A stretch of 64,000 nucleotides of DNA from Asticcacaulis tiandongensis (GTDB taxonomy: Bacteria > Pseudomonadota > Alphaproteobacteria > Caulobacterales > Caulobacteraceae). The stretch is taken from the NCBI RefSeq assembly GCF_006475605.1, contig NZ_SSBC01000020.1, positions 1-64,000 on the forward strand, given 5' to 3'. A program made the position numbers and the translations under genes. Of the stretch, positions 31,327 to 41,275 are shown piece by piece (the stretch's first letter is position 1; every line of letters starts with the position of its first letter). The notes beneath the pieces were generated by a model. That model saw only the letters and a program-made list of their open reading frames with translations. It was not told where the DNA came from and made no database searches.

Positions 31327-33168
31327 ATGAGTGACACCGTAAATCGTAATGAAGTTCGCAGCGACCGCCCGGGGGCGGGGGCCACACTGAACCGTCAGTT
31401 AAGTCAGGAAACAGCCGGGCGTGGTAAATCGCGCGACCTTAAGTCCCTGATCCGGTTGTGGCCCTATATTGCCCGTCAGAAGGTCGATGCCTTTTTCGCC
31501 CTTTTGTTTGTGTTGGTGTCAACGGGGGCGACCTTTTCGCTGACCGGGGCGTCGCGGCTGCTGATCGACGAAGGTTTCGGGTCACGCGATGCTGATCAGC
31601 TCAATTTCTGGTTTCTGGTGCTGGGGGGCGTGGCGCTGGTGCTGGCGCTGGCGACGGCACTCAGATATTTTTTCATTACCAAACTGGGCGAACGGGTCGT
31701 TGCCAATCTGCGCAAGGATGTGTTTGGCCATATCTTAAGCCTTGATCCCGGCTTTTTCCTGAAAATCCGTACCGGCGAAGTGGTGTCACGCCTGACGACC
31801 GATCTTCAGATCGTCGATACGCTAGTGTCGACCTCGGTATCGATGGCGCTGCGTAACGCGATCAATTTCATCGGCGGTCTGATCCTGCTGATGATCGTCA
31901 GTCCGAAGCTGACGCTTCTGGTGCTGTGTATCTTTCCGTTTGTGCTGGTGCCGCTGTTTACCTTTGGGCGTCAGGTCGGCAAGCTGACGCGGAAAACGCA
32001 GGACAGCTTTGCCGATACGGTCGGGGTGGCCGGCGAAAGCCTTGATGCGCTTGAGACCGTGCAGGCCTTTGTGCGTGAAGATCAGGTGCGTGGCAAATTT
32101 TCCGGCGGCATCGAGACGGCGTTTGGCCTGTCGCTCAAGCGCATGGGCGCGCGGGCGATCATGACGGCGCTGGTGATTTCGCTGGTGTTCGGCGGGGTGG
32201 CCTTTGTGCTGTGGCTGGGGTCGCGGGCGGTGATCACGGGTGAGATGACCGAAGGTACGCTGATTCAGTTTGTCATGCTGTCGGTACTGGTGGCCGGTTC
32301 GGTCGGGTCGCTCAGTGAAACCTGGGGCGATGTGCAAAAGGCGGCGGGCGCTATGGTGCGCATCGATGAGCTGTTGCAGGCAGAGCCAGGCATTCGGGCA
32401 CCTGAAGAGCCGGTGGTGTTGGCTCAGCCGGTGCGCGGTGATCTCAGTTTTGTCGATGTTGATTTTGCCTATCCGTCACGGCCTGATCAGCCGGTCTTGC
32501 AGGGCTTTACCCTTGAGGTGAAGGCCGGTGAGACGGTGGCGCTTGTCGGGCCGTCTGGGGCGGGCAAGTCGACGGTGTTCAGGCTGTTGCTGCGATATTA
32601 TGATGCCGATCAGGGTCGTGTGGCGCTGGATGGCATCGACATCCGCAGCCTTGATCCCAAAGACCTGCGTGAAGAAATATCGCTGGTGGCGCAGGATGCG
32701 GCGCTGTTTTCCGGCTCGGCGCGCGACAATATCCGCTTTGGGCGGGAAGCGGCGACGGAGGCCGAGATACGTGAAGCGGCCAAACGGGCGCAGGCTTTGG
32801 GCTTCATTGAGGCCTTGCCAGAAGGGTTTGATACGCCGCTGGGCGAGCGGGCGAAATCGCTGTCCGGCGGGCAGAAGCAGCGCCTGTCGATAGCGCGGGC
32901 CTTGGTGCGTCAGGCACCGGTGCTGTTGCTCGATGAGGCGACCTCGGCGCTGGATGCGGAGAACGAGCGTCTGGTGCAGGCGGCGCTGGATGAGGCCATG
33001 GACGAGCGGACGACGCTGGTGATCGCGCACCGTCTGGCGACTGTGCTAAAGGCTGACCGGATTGTGGTAATGGATGAGGGCCGCGTCGTTGAGGTCGGCA
33101 CGCATGATAATCTGGTGAGGCAGGGCGGGCTTTATGCGCGGCTGGCGAAGTTGCAGTTCGGGGCGTAG
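31327..33168 (+). CDS. ABC exporter with fused membrane and ATPase domains (MsbA-like)
   Basis: The 613-residue half-transporter exports a lipid, peptide or drug across the inner membrane as a dimer. The membrane domain (about 40-330) has six spans; the nucleotide-binding domain (about 365-610) has Walker A GPSGAGKSTVFR, the signature LSGGQKQRLSIARAL, Walker B LLLDEATSALD and the H-loop IAHRLATVLKADR. AAGGAG precedes the start. No accessory or substrate gene is adjacent, so the cargo is not known. Confidence 0.92.
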   Translation: MSDTVNRNEVRSDRPGAGATLNRQLSQETAGRGKSRDLKSLIRLWPYIARQKVDAFFALLFVLVSTGATFSLTGASRLLIDEGFGSRDADQLNFWFLVLGGVALVLALATALRYFFITKLGERVVANLRKDVFGHILSLDPGFFLKIRTGEVVSRLTTDLQIVDTLVSTSVSMALRNAINFIGGLILLMIVSPKLTLLVLCIFPFVLVPLFTFGRQVGKLTRKTQDSFADTVGVAGESLDALETVQAFVREDQVRGKFSGGIETAFGLSLKRMGARAIMTALVISLVFGGVAFVLWLGSRAVITGEMTEGTLIQFVMLSVLVAGSVGSLSETWGDVQKAAGAMVRIDELLQAEPGIRAPEEPVVLAQPVRGDLSFVDVDFAYPSRPDQPVLQGFTLEVKAGETVALVGPSGAGKSTVFRLLLRYYDADQGRVALDGIDIRSLDPKDLREEISLVAQDAALFSGSARDNIRFGREAATEAEIREAAKRAQALGFIEALPEGFDTPLGERAKSLSGGQKQRLSIARALVRQAPVLLLDEATSALDAENERLVQAALDEAMDERTTLVIAHRLATVLKADRIVVMDEGRVVEVGTHDNLVRQGGLYARLAKLQFGA

Positions 33169-33176
33169 ATAAGATA

Positions 33177-33240
33177 CCCCACCACCCCGATCCTTACGGA
33201 TCGCGGTCCCCCTCCCCAGCAAGCTAGGGAGGAGTGAAGA
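33177..33240. repeat. Intergenic palindromic repeat, family A copy 5
   Basis: CCCCACCACCCCGATCC, GATCCTTACGGATC hairpin, GCGGTCCCCCTCCCC, then CTAGGGAGGAGTGAAG. Lies between the convergent ABC exporter and alternative oxidase genes, starting 9 bases after the exporter stop. Confidence 0.85.
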
Positions 33241-33275
33241 AAGATCGCGCCCCTCAACGGCAAGGGGGGGGAGGT

Positions 33276-33995
33276 TTAGACGGCGGGGGTGGTGAGCGGG
33301 TCGGACAGGTCGGTTTCGTGCTCAGGGTAGGGGGCGACCTTGGAGACATCCATAGGCTTGCCGCTCAGTTGGCTCGAATAGCCATGATTGACATCTCTGT
33401 GGTGGGCTTCGTCGGCGCGGACGACCAGAACCACGTCACGTAAGGTCGCATTATCCGGCAGTTTCCAGTAGCGTTTGGCAATGTCGGGCGCGGCGACGTC
33501 TGGGCTGCGACCGGACTCGATTTCAGCCAGATACTGGGTGTAGCTGACGACCGCTTCTTCCTCGAAATAGCCGACGACGCGGTGGGCGGTTTTCGGTGAC
33601 ACGACATAGAGCAGGAAGAAGCCAACGAAGAAGAACCACTGAACGACAATGATCAGGGCGCGTTCCAGCCAGTTCGGTTGGGCGACCTCAATGAAGGTCA
33701 TCAGGTGCATACGCTCGTTTTCCGCTTCTTCCATCAGGGTGCGTATCCAGCCTTCGTCATCCTTCATCAGGCGCAGGCATTTCAGATGGGTCAGCATGGC
33801 CCCGACCATGCCGGGAACGGCGGCGACGGTTTCAAGCACAATCGCGCGGTGGCCATAACGTTTGGCAAAAAACGTATCAGCAAAAAAGCGCAGCATCTTG
33901 GTAAAGCCCAAGGCAAAGCGGTCAGAAAAAGAGGTGGGGGTATGATGTACGCCAGCATCAACCGGAGGAGCGACAGATGAGGGTGCAACAGACAT
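33276..33995 (-). CDS. aox: Alternative oxidase (cyanide-insensitive ubiquinol oxidase)
   Basis: Transfers electrons from ubiquinol to oxygen without pumping protons. The 239-residue protein has all six di-iron ligands in the family pattern: Glu55 in VLETVAAVPG, Glu94 and His97 in EENERMH-like AENERMH, a Glu in YFEEEAV (about 145-147), and Glu196 and His199 in ADEAHHRD. A hydrophobic membrane-associated segment spans about 112-132. AAGGAG precedes the ATG. It lies divergent from a truncated haemoglobin and close to the cbb3 oxidase genes. Bacterial alternative oxidases are uncommon and known from some alphaproteobacteria. Confidence 0.93.
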   Translation of the reverse strand: MSVAPSSVAPPVDAGVHHTPTSFSDRFALGFTKMLRFFADTFFAKRYGHRAIVLETVAAVPGMVGAMLTHLKCLRLMKDDEGWIRTLMEEAENERMHLMTFIEVAQPNWLERALIIVVQWFFFVGFFLLYVVSPKTAHRVVGYFEEEAVVSYTQYLAEIESGRSPDVAAPDIAKRYWKLPDNATLRDVVLVVRADEAHHRDVNHGYSSQLSGKPMDVSKVAPYPEHETDLSDPLTTPAV

Positions 33996-34180
33996 GGAGT
34001 TCTCCTTAATGTCATTTCGGGGTTAACCTGAAAGCGGTTGTCCTGTGGATGAATATGGAGCTTTTGGTCTGGCTTTACGATGCGACGAAGCGTCCATATA
34101 GGTCAGGGAGGCATTATGTCGCGGTTGAGTATAGTCAGGTTTAAGGATAGGTCAGCACACGAAACCGAGAGGAGGAGCTT

Positions 34181-34603
34181 ATGTCCGATTATGCCCGCGA
34201 GGCGCGTCAGCGTATCCGCGACCAGGCGGCGGCTATGGGGATTGATGAGGCCTTCATCTCGCAACTGGTCGATGAATTTTACAGCCGCGTGCGTCGTCAC
34301 GGGGTGCTGGGGCCGATTTTCAATGCCCGCATTGATGACTGGGATGAGCATCTGGCGCTGCTGAAATCCTTCTGGGCCTCGGTGGCGCTCAATGCAGGGG
34401 TGTATTCCGGCAAGCCGGTCGTTGCACACCGATCTTTAAGCGAGGTCGAGCCCTGGCATTTCGGGGTGTGGCTGGGGCTGTTCGAGCAGACACTCAAGGA
34501 TATTGCCCCGACGCCGGAGGCGGTAAAATACTTCATGGAGCGGGCGCAGCGCATCGGCGAAAGCCTGAAGCTGGCGATGTTCTTCGATCCGAGCAAGCTA
34601 TAG
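34181..34603 (+). CDS. Group III truncated haemoglobin
   Basis: A small haem protein of the two-over-two globin fold. The 140-residue sequence has the group III features: LVDEFYSRVRRHGVLGPIFN with the B-helix FY pair (33-34), DWDEHLALLKSFWASVAL, the presumed proximal His83 in VAHRSL and the G-helix Trp97 in GVWLGLFEQTL. Family members bind oxygen or NO and are linked to resistance to these gases. GGAGG precedes the start. It is divergent from the alternative oxidase, 185 bases apart, which suggests joint regulation. Confidence 0.92.
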   Translation: MSDYAREARQRIRDQAAAMGIDEAFISQLVDEFYSRVRRHGVLGPIFNARIDDWDEHLALLKSFWASVALNAGVYSGKPVVAHRSLSEVEPWHFGVWLGLFEQTLKDIAPTPEAVKYFMERAQRIGESLKLAMFFDPSKL

Positions 34604-34845
34604 GGCGTGTGACGACGCAAGCGCGTCTGTGAGATTTGTTCTCAACTTATGCTTCGTGACAACTTGCCGCATAAGCGTCATCCTATATTCATTTGACACA
34701 TTTCGGACACGGGCCTAGAGACGTGAATATCAGACGCGAATTTTATAACCGGAAATACGGTTGGAAATATCGCATTCGGTGAAGTTGGCCATCTTGTTGC
34801 TTGCGCTATACTTGGGCGCATTGTGCATTTTTTGGATTATGTCCG

Positions 34846-35556
34846 GTGAATGAAAGTATTGATTGGCTGACCATGTGCGGCGAGATCGTCCGAAGCCAAA
34901 ATCCCGTACTTTTTGTATTGTTTTTGGCGGGCCTGACCGGCAGTGTCGCCCATTGCCTGACTATGTGCACACCGTTTGTACTTATGCAGAGTGCGCAGCT
35001 GCGTGATGAATCCTTTATGGCCCGCTTGCTTTTGCCGTATCACGCGGGGCGAATCACTACCTATGCGGTTTTGGGTGCGGTAGCCGGTGGTGCCTTTTCG
35101 CTGCTGACAGGGTTTGCGGGCTTTCAGATACTGACGCGCCTGATGCTGGGGGCGGTGGCGATGATCTTCCTGTTCCTGCTGGCGGAGGGCTTGTTGTCGC
35201 GTTTTGGCGTGCGTCTGCCGTTTCGTATGGGCTTCAGGCTGCCGTGTGCGCTGAAGTCGGCGGGACGGCTTATGCAGACGCGTGGAGCGGTTGGTCGTTA
35301 CGCGCTGGGGCTTAGTCTGGGGCTTTTGCCGTGCGGCCTGATCTTTGCCGCCCTGATGACCGCCGCGACCACCGGTAACGCGTTTACTGGTGCCTTTGCC
35401 ATGGTGGCCTTCGGTCTGGGGACTGTGCCCGCCCTGATGGGGGTGGGGTTGGCCGGGCAGGGCGTGTTTGCCCGCTGGCCCTCTTTGAAAACGATTTTTG
35501 GCATGACCGCGCTTGGGGTCAATGCCGCGCTGTTGCTGGCGCTCAGTCTGAGGTGA
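34846..35556 (+). CDS. TauE/SafE-like membrane protein of the cbb3 cluster
   Basis: The roughly 236-residue protein has about six membrane spans and matches the short TauE/SafE (UreH-domain) family often found beside cbb3 oxidase genes. A cysteine pair lies early (AHCLTMCTPFV), and PYHAGRITTYAVLGAVAGG and GLLPCGLIFAALMTA are conserved. A role in copper or thiol handling for oxidase assembly is suspected but not proven. The start is uncertain: GTG at 34846, ATG at 34873 and TTG at 34801 are possible and none has a strong ribosome-binding site. It lies 91 bases before ccoN. Confidence 0.78.
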   Translation: MNESIDWLTMCGEIVRSQNPVLFVLFLAGLTGSVAHCLTMCTPFVLMQSAQLRDESFMARLLLPYHAGRITTYAVLGAVAGGAFSLLTGFAGFQILTRLMLGAVAMIFLFLLAEGLLSRFGVRLPFRMGFRLPCALKSAGRLMQTRGAVGRYALGLSLGLLPCGLIFAALMTAATTGNAFTGAFAMVAFGLGTVPALMGVGLAGQGVFARWPSLKTIFGMTALGVNAALLLALSLR

Positions 35557-35647
35557 TGACCTGAGATGCAGCGCACGAGAGATAAGAACACTAAAAAACG
35601 AGTATCCGGAATGAGTTTGATGACACTAAAAACCAATGGGAAATCCA

Positions 35648-37138
35648 ATGACTGATATCGCCGTGACATCCGGCGGCGGAAGCCAGCCGACGCAGGCGAC
35701 TGCGGCAGGTTTGCCGAAGCCGCGCTATAACGACACCCTCATCAAGTATTTCACCATTGCGACCCTGTTCTGGGGCATTGCCGGGTTCCTTGTCGGAATC
35801 CTGATTGCCGCGCAGATGGCTTTTCCGCAACTGAATCTTGAGCCTTACCTGACCTTCGGGCGCTTGCGTCCGTTGCATACCTCGGCGGTGATTTTCGCCT
35901 TTGGGGGTAACGCGCTTCTGGGGACATCCTATCACGTCGTGCAGCGCACCTGCCGGACGCGCCTGTTCTCGGACAAGCTCGGCTGGTTCACCTTCTGGGG
36001 CTATCAGGTGTTTATCCTGATTGCGGGTTTAGGGTATGTGTTCGGCGTGACGCAAGGTCTCGAATATGCCGAGCCTGAGTGGTATGCCGATCTGTGGCTG
36101 ACCATCGTCTGGGTGGCCTATCTGATCAACTATCTGGGCACCCTGTGGAACCGTCAGGAAAAGCACATCTATGTAGCTAACTGGTTCTATCTGGCCTTTA
36201 TCGTCACCATTGCCATCCTGCATATCGTCAACAACATGGCCCTGCCGGTATCGCTGACCAGCGTGCACAGCTACAGCACCTGGGCCGGTGTGCAGTCGGC
36301 CATGATCCAGTGGTGGTACGGGCATAATGCCGTCGCCTTCTTCCTGACGGCGGGCTTCCTCGGGATGATGTACTATTTCGTTCCGAAGCAGGCCAATCGC
36401 CCGATCTATTCCTACCGTCTGTCGATCATCCACTTCTGGTCACTGATCTTCATCTATATGTGGGCTGGCCCGCACCACCTGATCTATACCTCGCTGCCCG
36501 ACTGGGCGCAGACCCTTGGTATGACCTTCTCGATCATGCTGTGGATGCCGTCATGGGGCGGGATGATCAACGGGATGATGAGCCTGTCGGGCGCCTGGCA
36601 CAAGCTGCGAGACGATCCGGTGCTTCAGTTCATGATCATTGCGCTGGCCTTCTACGGTATTGCTACCTTTGAAGGGCCGCTTTTGTCGATCAAGGCCGTT
36701 AACTCGCTGTCGCACTATACGGAATGGACCGTCGGTCACGTTCACGCCGGTGTGCTGGGCTGGAACGGGTTTATCACCTTTGGTGCGCTCTATTACCTTG
36801 TGCCGAACCTCTGGAAAAAGAAGGGCATGTATTCGACGAAGCTGATCTCGGTGCACCTGTGGGTCGCGACGCTCGGGATCGTGCTTTACATCACCTCGAT
36901 GTGGGTTGCCGGTATCATGCAGGGCCTGATGTGGCGTGCCTATAATGAGATGGGCTTCCTGACCTATTCCTTCGTCGAAACCGTTGAGGCGATGAAGCCT
37001 TACTACATTATCCGCATTCTGGGCGGTGTCCTGTACCTCACCGGTGCGCTGGTCATGGTCTACAACGTCTGGAAAACGATCAAGTCTCCGCAATCCGAGT
37101 CTGTTGACGCTAATGCGGCCAAAAGCGAGGTGGCGTAA
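35648..37138 (+). CDS. ccoN: cbb3-type cytochrome c oxidase subunit I
   Basis: Catalytic subunit of the high-affinity oxygen reductase in the inner membrane, carrying haem b and the haem b3-CuB centre. The 496-residue protein has about 12 spans and the His ligands in typical contexts ([73 protein letters not shown]). The ATG at 35648 has GGGA upstream. It heads the ccoNOQP operon. I saw no FixK/FNR site in the 90 bases before it. Confidence 0.96.
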   Translation: MTDIAVTSGGGSQPTQATAAGLPKPRYNDTLIKYFTIATLFWGIAGFLVGILIAAQMAFPQLNLEPYLTFGRLRPLHTSAVIFAFGGNALLGTSYHVVQRTCRTRLFSDKLGWFTFWGYQVFILIAGLGYVFGVTQGLEYAEPEWYADLWLTIVWVAYLINYLGTLWNRQEKHIYVANWFYLAFIVTIAILHIVNNMALPVSLTSVHSYSTWAGVQSAMIQWWYGHNAVAFFLTAGFLGMMYYFVPKQANRPIYSYRLSIIHFWSLIFIYMWAGPHHLIYTSLPDWAQTLGMTFSIMLWMPSWGGMINGMMSLSGAWHKLRDDPVLQFMIIALAFYGIATFEGPLLSIKAVNSLSHYTEWTVGHVHAGVLGWNGFITFGALYYLVPNLWKKKGMYSTKLISVHLWVATLGIVLYITSMWVAGIMQGLMWRAYNEMGFLTYSFVETVEAMKPYYIIRILGGVLYLTGALVMVYNVWKTIKSPQSESVDANAAKSEVA

Positions 37139-37882
37139 ATGTTAGAGAAACATAAGAAAATCGAGCGTAACTCCATGCTCTTGCTGGTCCTGACGGTGGT
37201 TGCCGTCTCGATCGGCGGGCTGGTGGAGATCCTGCCTCTGTTCCGTATGCAGATGACCATCGAAAAGGTCGAAGGCGTGCGGCCCTATACGCCGCTGGAA
37301 CTGGCGGGCATGGAAATCTACAAGCGCGAAGGCTGCACCACCTGTCACTCGCAGCAGATCCGTCCGTTGCGTGACGAGTTGCAGCGCTATGGTCACTACA
37401 GCCTTGCGGCGGAAAGCATGTATGATCGTCCGTTCGTCTGGGGCTCAAAGCGTACCGGCCCTGATCTGGCGCGCGTTGGCGGTAAATATTCCGACGAATG
37501 GCATGTGGCGCACCTGAAAGACCCGCGCGCTGTGGTGCCGGAATCGATCATGCCGTCCTATGCGTTTCTGGCCAATACGCTGGTGCGCGATTCCAAGATC
37601 ACCCAGAAGGTGAAGGCATTGCAGGCGCTTGGGGTGCCCTATACGGATGAAATGGTCAGCGAGGCGAAGCGTGATCTTCAGCTTCAGACCCTGCCGAACG
37701 AAGACATTGCCGGTTTTCAGGCCCGCTATGGCGACAAGGTGGCTATCCGTGATTTCGATGGCAATCCGAACCGTCTGACGGAAATGGATGCGCTGGTGGC
37801 CTATCTGCAGAAGCTGGGGACCGACGTCGATTTCACGACCTATAACCCTGACTATCGCATCCAGAAGGCGGGGGCCAAATGA
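37139..37882 (+). CDS. ccoO: cbb3-type cytochrome c oxidase subunit II
   Basis: Membrane-anchored monohaem c subunit that passes electrons to CcoN. The 247-residue protein has an N-terminal anchor (residues about 12-32) and one haem motif [11 protein letters not shown] at about 66-76. The start directly follows the ccoN stop, and its own stop overlaps the ccoQ start (ATGA). Confidence 0.96.
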   Translation: MLEKHKKIERNSMLLLVLTVVAVSIGGLVEILPLFRMQMTIEKVEGVRPYTPLELAGMEIYKREGCTTCHSQQIRPLRDELQRYGHYSLAAESMYDRPFVWGSKRTGPDLARVGGKYSDEWHVAHLKDPRAVVPESIMPSYAFLANTLVRDSKITQKVKALQALGVPYTDEMVSEAKRDLQLQTLPNEDIAGFQARYGDKVAIRDFDGNPNRLTEMDALVAYLQKLGTDVDFTTYNPDYRIQKAGAK

Positions 37883-38031
37883 GCAACGGATTAATGGGCG
37901 CGCTTCTGACCCTGACCTTTACCGTGGTTTTCGTCGGTATAGCGATCTGGGCCTACTGGCCGAAGAACAAGTCGAAAATACAGTCGCATGGACAAATCCC
38001 GTTCAAGGATGAGGCGGACGATAATGAGTAA
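37879..38031 (+). CDS. ccoQ: cbb3 oxidase small subunit CcoQ
   Basis: The 50-residue membrane protein fills the gap between ccoO and ccoP. It starts [20 protein letters not shown], has one membrane span, the CcoQ-typical IWAYWPKNK just after it, and a charged tail. It overlaps ccoO by 4 bases and ccoP by 8 bases. CcoQ helps to stabilise the complex. Confidence 0.9.
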   Translation: MSNGLMGALLTLTFTVVFVGIAIWAYWPKNKSKIQSHGQIPFKDEADDNE

Positions 38032-38929
38032 CAAACCCTCTGATAAGAACTCTGCCAAAAATTCGGCGGATAAGGATATTGATGAACCTACCGGTGTGGA
38101 AACCACCGGTCACGAATGGGACGGCATCAAGGAACTGAATAACCCGACGCCGCGCTGGTGGCTGATTGTGTGGATGATTACCATCGTCTGGGCCATCGGT
38201 TACTGGGTCGTCTATCCGGCCTGGCCGACGATCAATGGTCACACCAAGGGTATTGCCGGATGGACCCAGTACGGTAAGCTTGAGGCGGAAAAGGCACAGA
38301 TCGACGCCCGTCAGGGTGAGTGGCTGACGCAGTTCCGCCAGTCGGATTTTGCCACCATCAGTGCCAATCCTGAGGTCTATGAATTCGCCCGCGCCGGTGG
38401 TGAGGTCGCGTTCAAGGAAAACTGCGCCGCCTGTCACGGGGCCGGGGGTGAAGGCAAGGTCGGCTATCCGAACCTGAATGACGATGACTGGCTCTATAGC
38501 GGTACGGTGGAGGGTATCCATCATACGCTTAAGGTGGGTATCCGTTCAGGCCACCCTGAGGCGCACATCACCCAGATGCCCGCCTATGGCCCTATGCTGA
38601 AGGTTGAGGAGATCGACGATCTGGCGACCTATGTCATCGATCTGGCCAAGGGGGACAAGGCGGTGCAGACTCCGGCGCATATTCGCGGGGAAGCCCTGTT
38701 TGCCGCCAACTGCGTCACCTGTCACGGTGAAGGCGGAGTCGGTGATCGCAATCTGGGCGCACCAAGGCTTAATGATGCGATCTGGCTTTACGGTGGTGAT
38801 CGTGAGGCCGTCGTTCAGACCATTACCCATTCCCGCGCCGGTGTCATGCCGACCTGGGAAAACCGGCTCAGTGAAGATACCCTGCGTCAGCTGGCGATCT
38901 ATGTGCATGGTCTTGGGGGTGGAGAGTAG
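38024..38929 (+). CDS. ccoP: cbb3-type cytochrome c oxidase subunit III (dihaem)
   Basis: Membrane-bound dihaem cytochrome c that receives electrons from soluble cytochromes. The 301-residue protein has one N-terminal span (about residues 45-68, WWLIVWMITIVWAIGYWVV) and two haem motifs, CAACHGAGGEGK and CVTCHGEGG. The start overlaps ccoQ. A family C repeat follows its stop, then ccoG. Confidence 0.96.
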   Translation: MSNKPSDKNSAKNSADKDIDEPTGVETTGHEWDGIKELNNPTPRWWLIVWMITIVWAIGYWVVYPAWPTINGHTKGIAGWTQYGKLEAEKAQIDARQGEWLTQFRQSDFATISANPEVYEFARAGGEVAFKENCAACHGAGGEGKVGYPNLNDDDWLYSGTVEGIHHTLKVGIRSGHPEAHITQMPAYGPMLKVEEIDDLATYVIDLAKGDKAVQTPAHIRGEALFAANCVTCHGEGGVGDRNLGAPRLNDAIWLYGGDREAVVQTITHSRAGVMPTWENRLSEDTLRQLAIYVHGLGGGE

Positions 38930-38964
38930 GTAAGGTGGCGGAGCGGGCGATACTGACGGTATTT

Positions 38965-39044
38965 GCCCTCTCCGTCGCTGGCCAAAATTAAAAATTTTCG
39001 CCGCGACACCTCCCCCGTTCGCGTAACGCACAGGGGAGGATGTT
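38965..39044. repeat. Intergenic palindromic repeat, family C copy 2
   Basis: CCCTCTCCGTCGCTGG, an inner AT palindrome (AAAATTAAAAATTTT), then CGACACCTCCCCC and AGGGGAGGATGTT. The ends match copy 1; the inner arm differs. Confidence 0.7.
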
Positions 39045-39146
39045 TAAGCGGTGTGTCAAAGCGCCACGGGGTGAAACGGTCGCATGTTGCGGCCGTCGAC
39101 GGCGTGCTACAGGCTGGGGCAGTATAATAAATGTCGAAATAGGCAG

Positions 39147-40658
39147 ATGAATACCACCGACGATCAAGCCAGTACCCAGCTTTTTGAAAAGGCTGAAAAA
39201 ATCTATCCCAGACGGGTAAAGGGTAATTTCCGGAGCCTGAAGTGGGTCGCCATGATTGTGCTTCTGGGCATCTATTATGGCGCGCCCTGGCTGAGGTGGG
39301 ATCGTGGGCCGCATGTGCCGGATCAGGCAATCCTGATCGATCTGGTGGGGCAGCGCGGCTATTTCTTCGGTATCGAAATCTGGCCGCAGGAAGTCTATCT
39401 GCTGGTCGGGGTGCTGATCCTTGCAGCGGTAGGATTGTTTTTTGCCACCGCTTTGTTGGGACGGGTGTGGTGTGGCTTTGCCTGTCCGCAGACCGTATGG
39501 ACCGATCTGTTTGTCTGGGTTGAGCGCTTCGTGCAGGGCGACCGCAATGCGCGGCGCAAGCTTGATCAGAGCAAGTGGACGCTTGAGAAGGTCTGGAAAA
39601 AAAGCCTGACCCATTCGATCTGGCTGGTCATCGGTATGCTGACCGGTGGGGCATGGGTCTTCTATTTTAATGATGCGCCGACCCTGTTTGATCATATCAT
39701 CCATTTTGATGTGTCCTGGACGGTGCTGGGTTGGGTGATCGCGTTGACGCTTTCGACCTATTTCATGGCCGGTTTTGCGCGGGAAAATATCTGTACCTAT
39801 GTCTGTCCCTATTCGCGTTTCCAGTCGGCCATGTTCGACAAGGACACGCTGATTGTCACCTATGAGACCGAGCGCGGGGAGCCGCGCGGTAAACACAAGG
39901 CGGGCACAAGCTGGGAAGGGCGGGGGCACTGTATCGACTGTACGGCCTGTGTCGTTGTCTGCCCCATGGGGATCGATATTCGTGACGGCTTGCAGATCGA
40001 GTGTATTTCCTGCGGGCTGTGTATCGATGCCTGTAACGAGGTGATGGACAAGGTGGGTCTGCCGCGCGGGCTGATCCGCTATGATACGGAAACCAACCAG
40101 AAGGCCCGTCAGGGGGCCGGGCGCACCTATAGCCTTGATATCAGTCACCGTAAGGCCAGCGACGTAACCAGTGCGGTAACGGAGCCGGCGGTTGTCAGAC
40201 AGCCGGCGATCAAAGAAAAAATCCGCTGGATTCGTCCGCGCACTATTGGTTATGCGCTGATATTGTCGGTGGTCGGCAGTCTGATGCTGGGGGCCATTCT
40301 CACCCGCGCGGATACCGAGGTCAATGTCATCCACAACCGGGCGCCGCAGTTCGTGCGCCTGTCAGATGGCAGCATTCGTAACAATTACCAGATCAAGGTA
40401 TTGAACAAGTCGCATGACGATCGCCACTATCAGGTAAGTGCGCCAGACCTTAAGGGGGCGCAGATTACGGTGCTGGCGGCAGGGGATCGTCCGGTTGAGC
40501 AGATTGATGTGCCTGCCAACAGTGTCGGTGAATTCCGTTTGATGATCGTTGTGCCGCCTGCCGGAAGCGATGCAGACAAGCGTCAGGATATTGCTATTGT
40601 CCTCAAGGACAGCCAGAGCGGAAAGGAAACCTTCGGTGACAGCTACTTTGCCCGTTAA
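39147..40658 (+). CDS. ccoG: cbb3 oxidase accessory protein CcoG (FixG/RdxA)
   Basis: Membrane iron-sulfur protein needed for cbb3 assembly, thought to reduce copper. The 503-residue protein has an N-terminal span, further spans around FACPQTVWTDLFVWVERF, two ferredoxin-like 4Fe-4S clusters (CIDCTACVVVCPMG and CISCGLCIDACNEVM) and a C-terminal periplasmic immunoglobulin-like domain. The ATG at 39147 is chosen over a longer frame that would run back through the repeat. It follows ccoP by 217 bases, so it may have its own promoter. Confidence 0.95.
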   Translation: MNTTDDQASTQLFEKAEKIYPRRVKGNFRSLKWVAMIVLLGIYYGAPWLRWDRGPHVPDQAILIDLVGQRGYFFGIEIWPQEVYLLVGVLILAAVGLFFATALLGRVWCGFACPQTVWTDLFVWVERFVQGDRNARRKLDQSKWTLEKVWKKSLTHSIWLVIGMLTGGAWVFYFNDAPTLFDHIIHFDVSWTVLGWVIALTLSTYFMAGFARENICTYVCPYSRFQSAMFDKDTLIVTYETERGEPRGKHKAGTSWEGRGHCIDCTACVVVCPMGIDIRDGLQIECISCGLCIDACNEVMDKVGLPRGLIRYDTETNQKARQGAGRTYSLDISHRKASDVTSAVTEPAVVRQPAIKEKIRWIRPRTIGYALILSVVGSLMLGAILTRADTEVNVIHNRAPQFVRLSDGSIRNNYQIKVLNKSHDDRHYQVSAPDLKGAQITVLAAGDRPVEQIDVPANSVGEFRLMIVVPPAGSDADKRQDIAIVLKDSQSGKETFGDSYFAR

Positions 40659-41157
40659 GCCGGAAGATATGACGCCGGAACAGCGTGAACTCTATAATAA
40701 ACAACGTGGACGCATCGTGCCGTGGGTTATTGTGGCCTTCTATCTGGTCTTCATCCTGCCGCTGATCGGTTTCACGGTTATTGCGTTTCGCAATATGCCT
40801 TCGGAGGTAACACAGTCGGCCTATGAGAAGGGGCTGAACTATAATATCACCCTATCCGAACAGGCAGCACAGGACGCACTGGGGTGGAAAAGCATTGCCG
40901 CGTTCGATAAGGGCGAACTGAGGCTGGTGCTCAATGACGTCGACGGTGCGGCGATTGACGGGGCTGCCGTCAAGGCGTGGTTTGTTCACCCGGCTGACAA
41001 AAAGCTGGATCGTCAGCTTGACCTGCATCCGGTCGGGCCGGGCACCTATGCCGGAACGCCTGATCTGGCGGAAAAGGCCGGTTATTCGGTACATATCACG
41101 GCAGCAGCCAGAGAGCGGGAATATCAGACTGTTATGCTGATGGGAGGGCAGGAGTGA
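40636..41157 (+). CDS. ccoH: cbb3 oxidase assembly protein CcoH/FixH
   Basis: FixH-family protein with one N-terminal span (WVIVAFYLVFILPLIGFTVIAF) and a periplasmic beta-rich domain; CcoH is required for stable CcoNOQP. The start may be the GTG at 40636, which follows AAGGAA and overlaps the ccoG end, or the ATG at 40669. The length (about 162-173 residues) suits the family. It precedes ccoS and ccoI, separated by a family A repeat. Confidence 0.88.
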   Translation: MTATLPVKPEDMTPEQRELYNKQRGRIVPWVIVAFYLVFILPLIGFTVIAFRNMPSEVTQSAYEKGLNYNITLSEQAAQDALGWKSIAAFDKGELRLVLNDVDGAAIDGAAVKAWFVHPADKKLDRQLDLHPVGPGTYAGTPDLAEKAGYSVHITAAAREREYQTVMLMGGQE

Positions 41158-41201
41158 GACCGGCTTTCCCCGCCAAGGCCTGCCCGAACCGGCAGCAAGA
41201 G

Positions 41202-41262
41202 GCCCCACCCGTCATCGCTGACGCGATGCCACCCTCCCCGCCAAAGGCAGGGAGGTATGAAG
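41202..41262. repeat. Intergenic palindromic repeat, family A copy 6 (divergent)
   Basis: GCCCCACCCGTCATCGCTGA, GCGTCAGCGATG-type hairpin, CACCCTCCCC and CAGGGAGGTATGAAGG. A more divergent member, placed between ccoH and ccoS inside the operon. Confidence 0.65.
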
Positions 41263-41275
41263 GCAAGGTGAGATT

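Noticed and set aside
38988-40334. 448-codon minus-strand frame
   Set aside because: Shadow of ccoG, whose iron-sulfur motifs are unambiguous on the plus strand.
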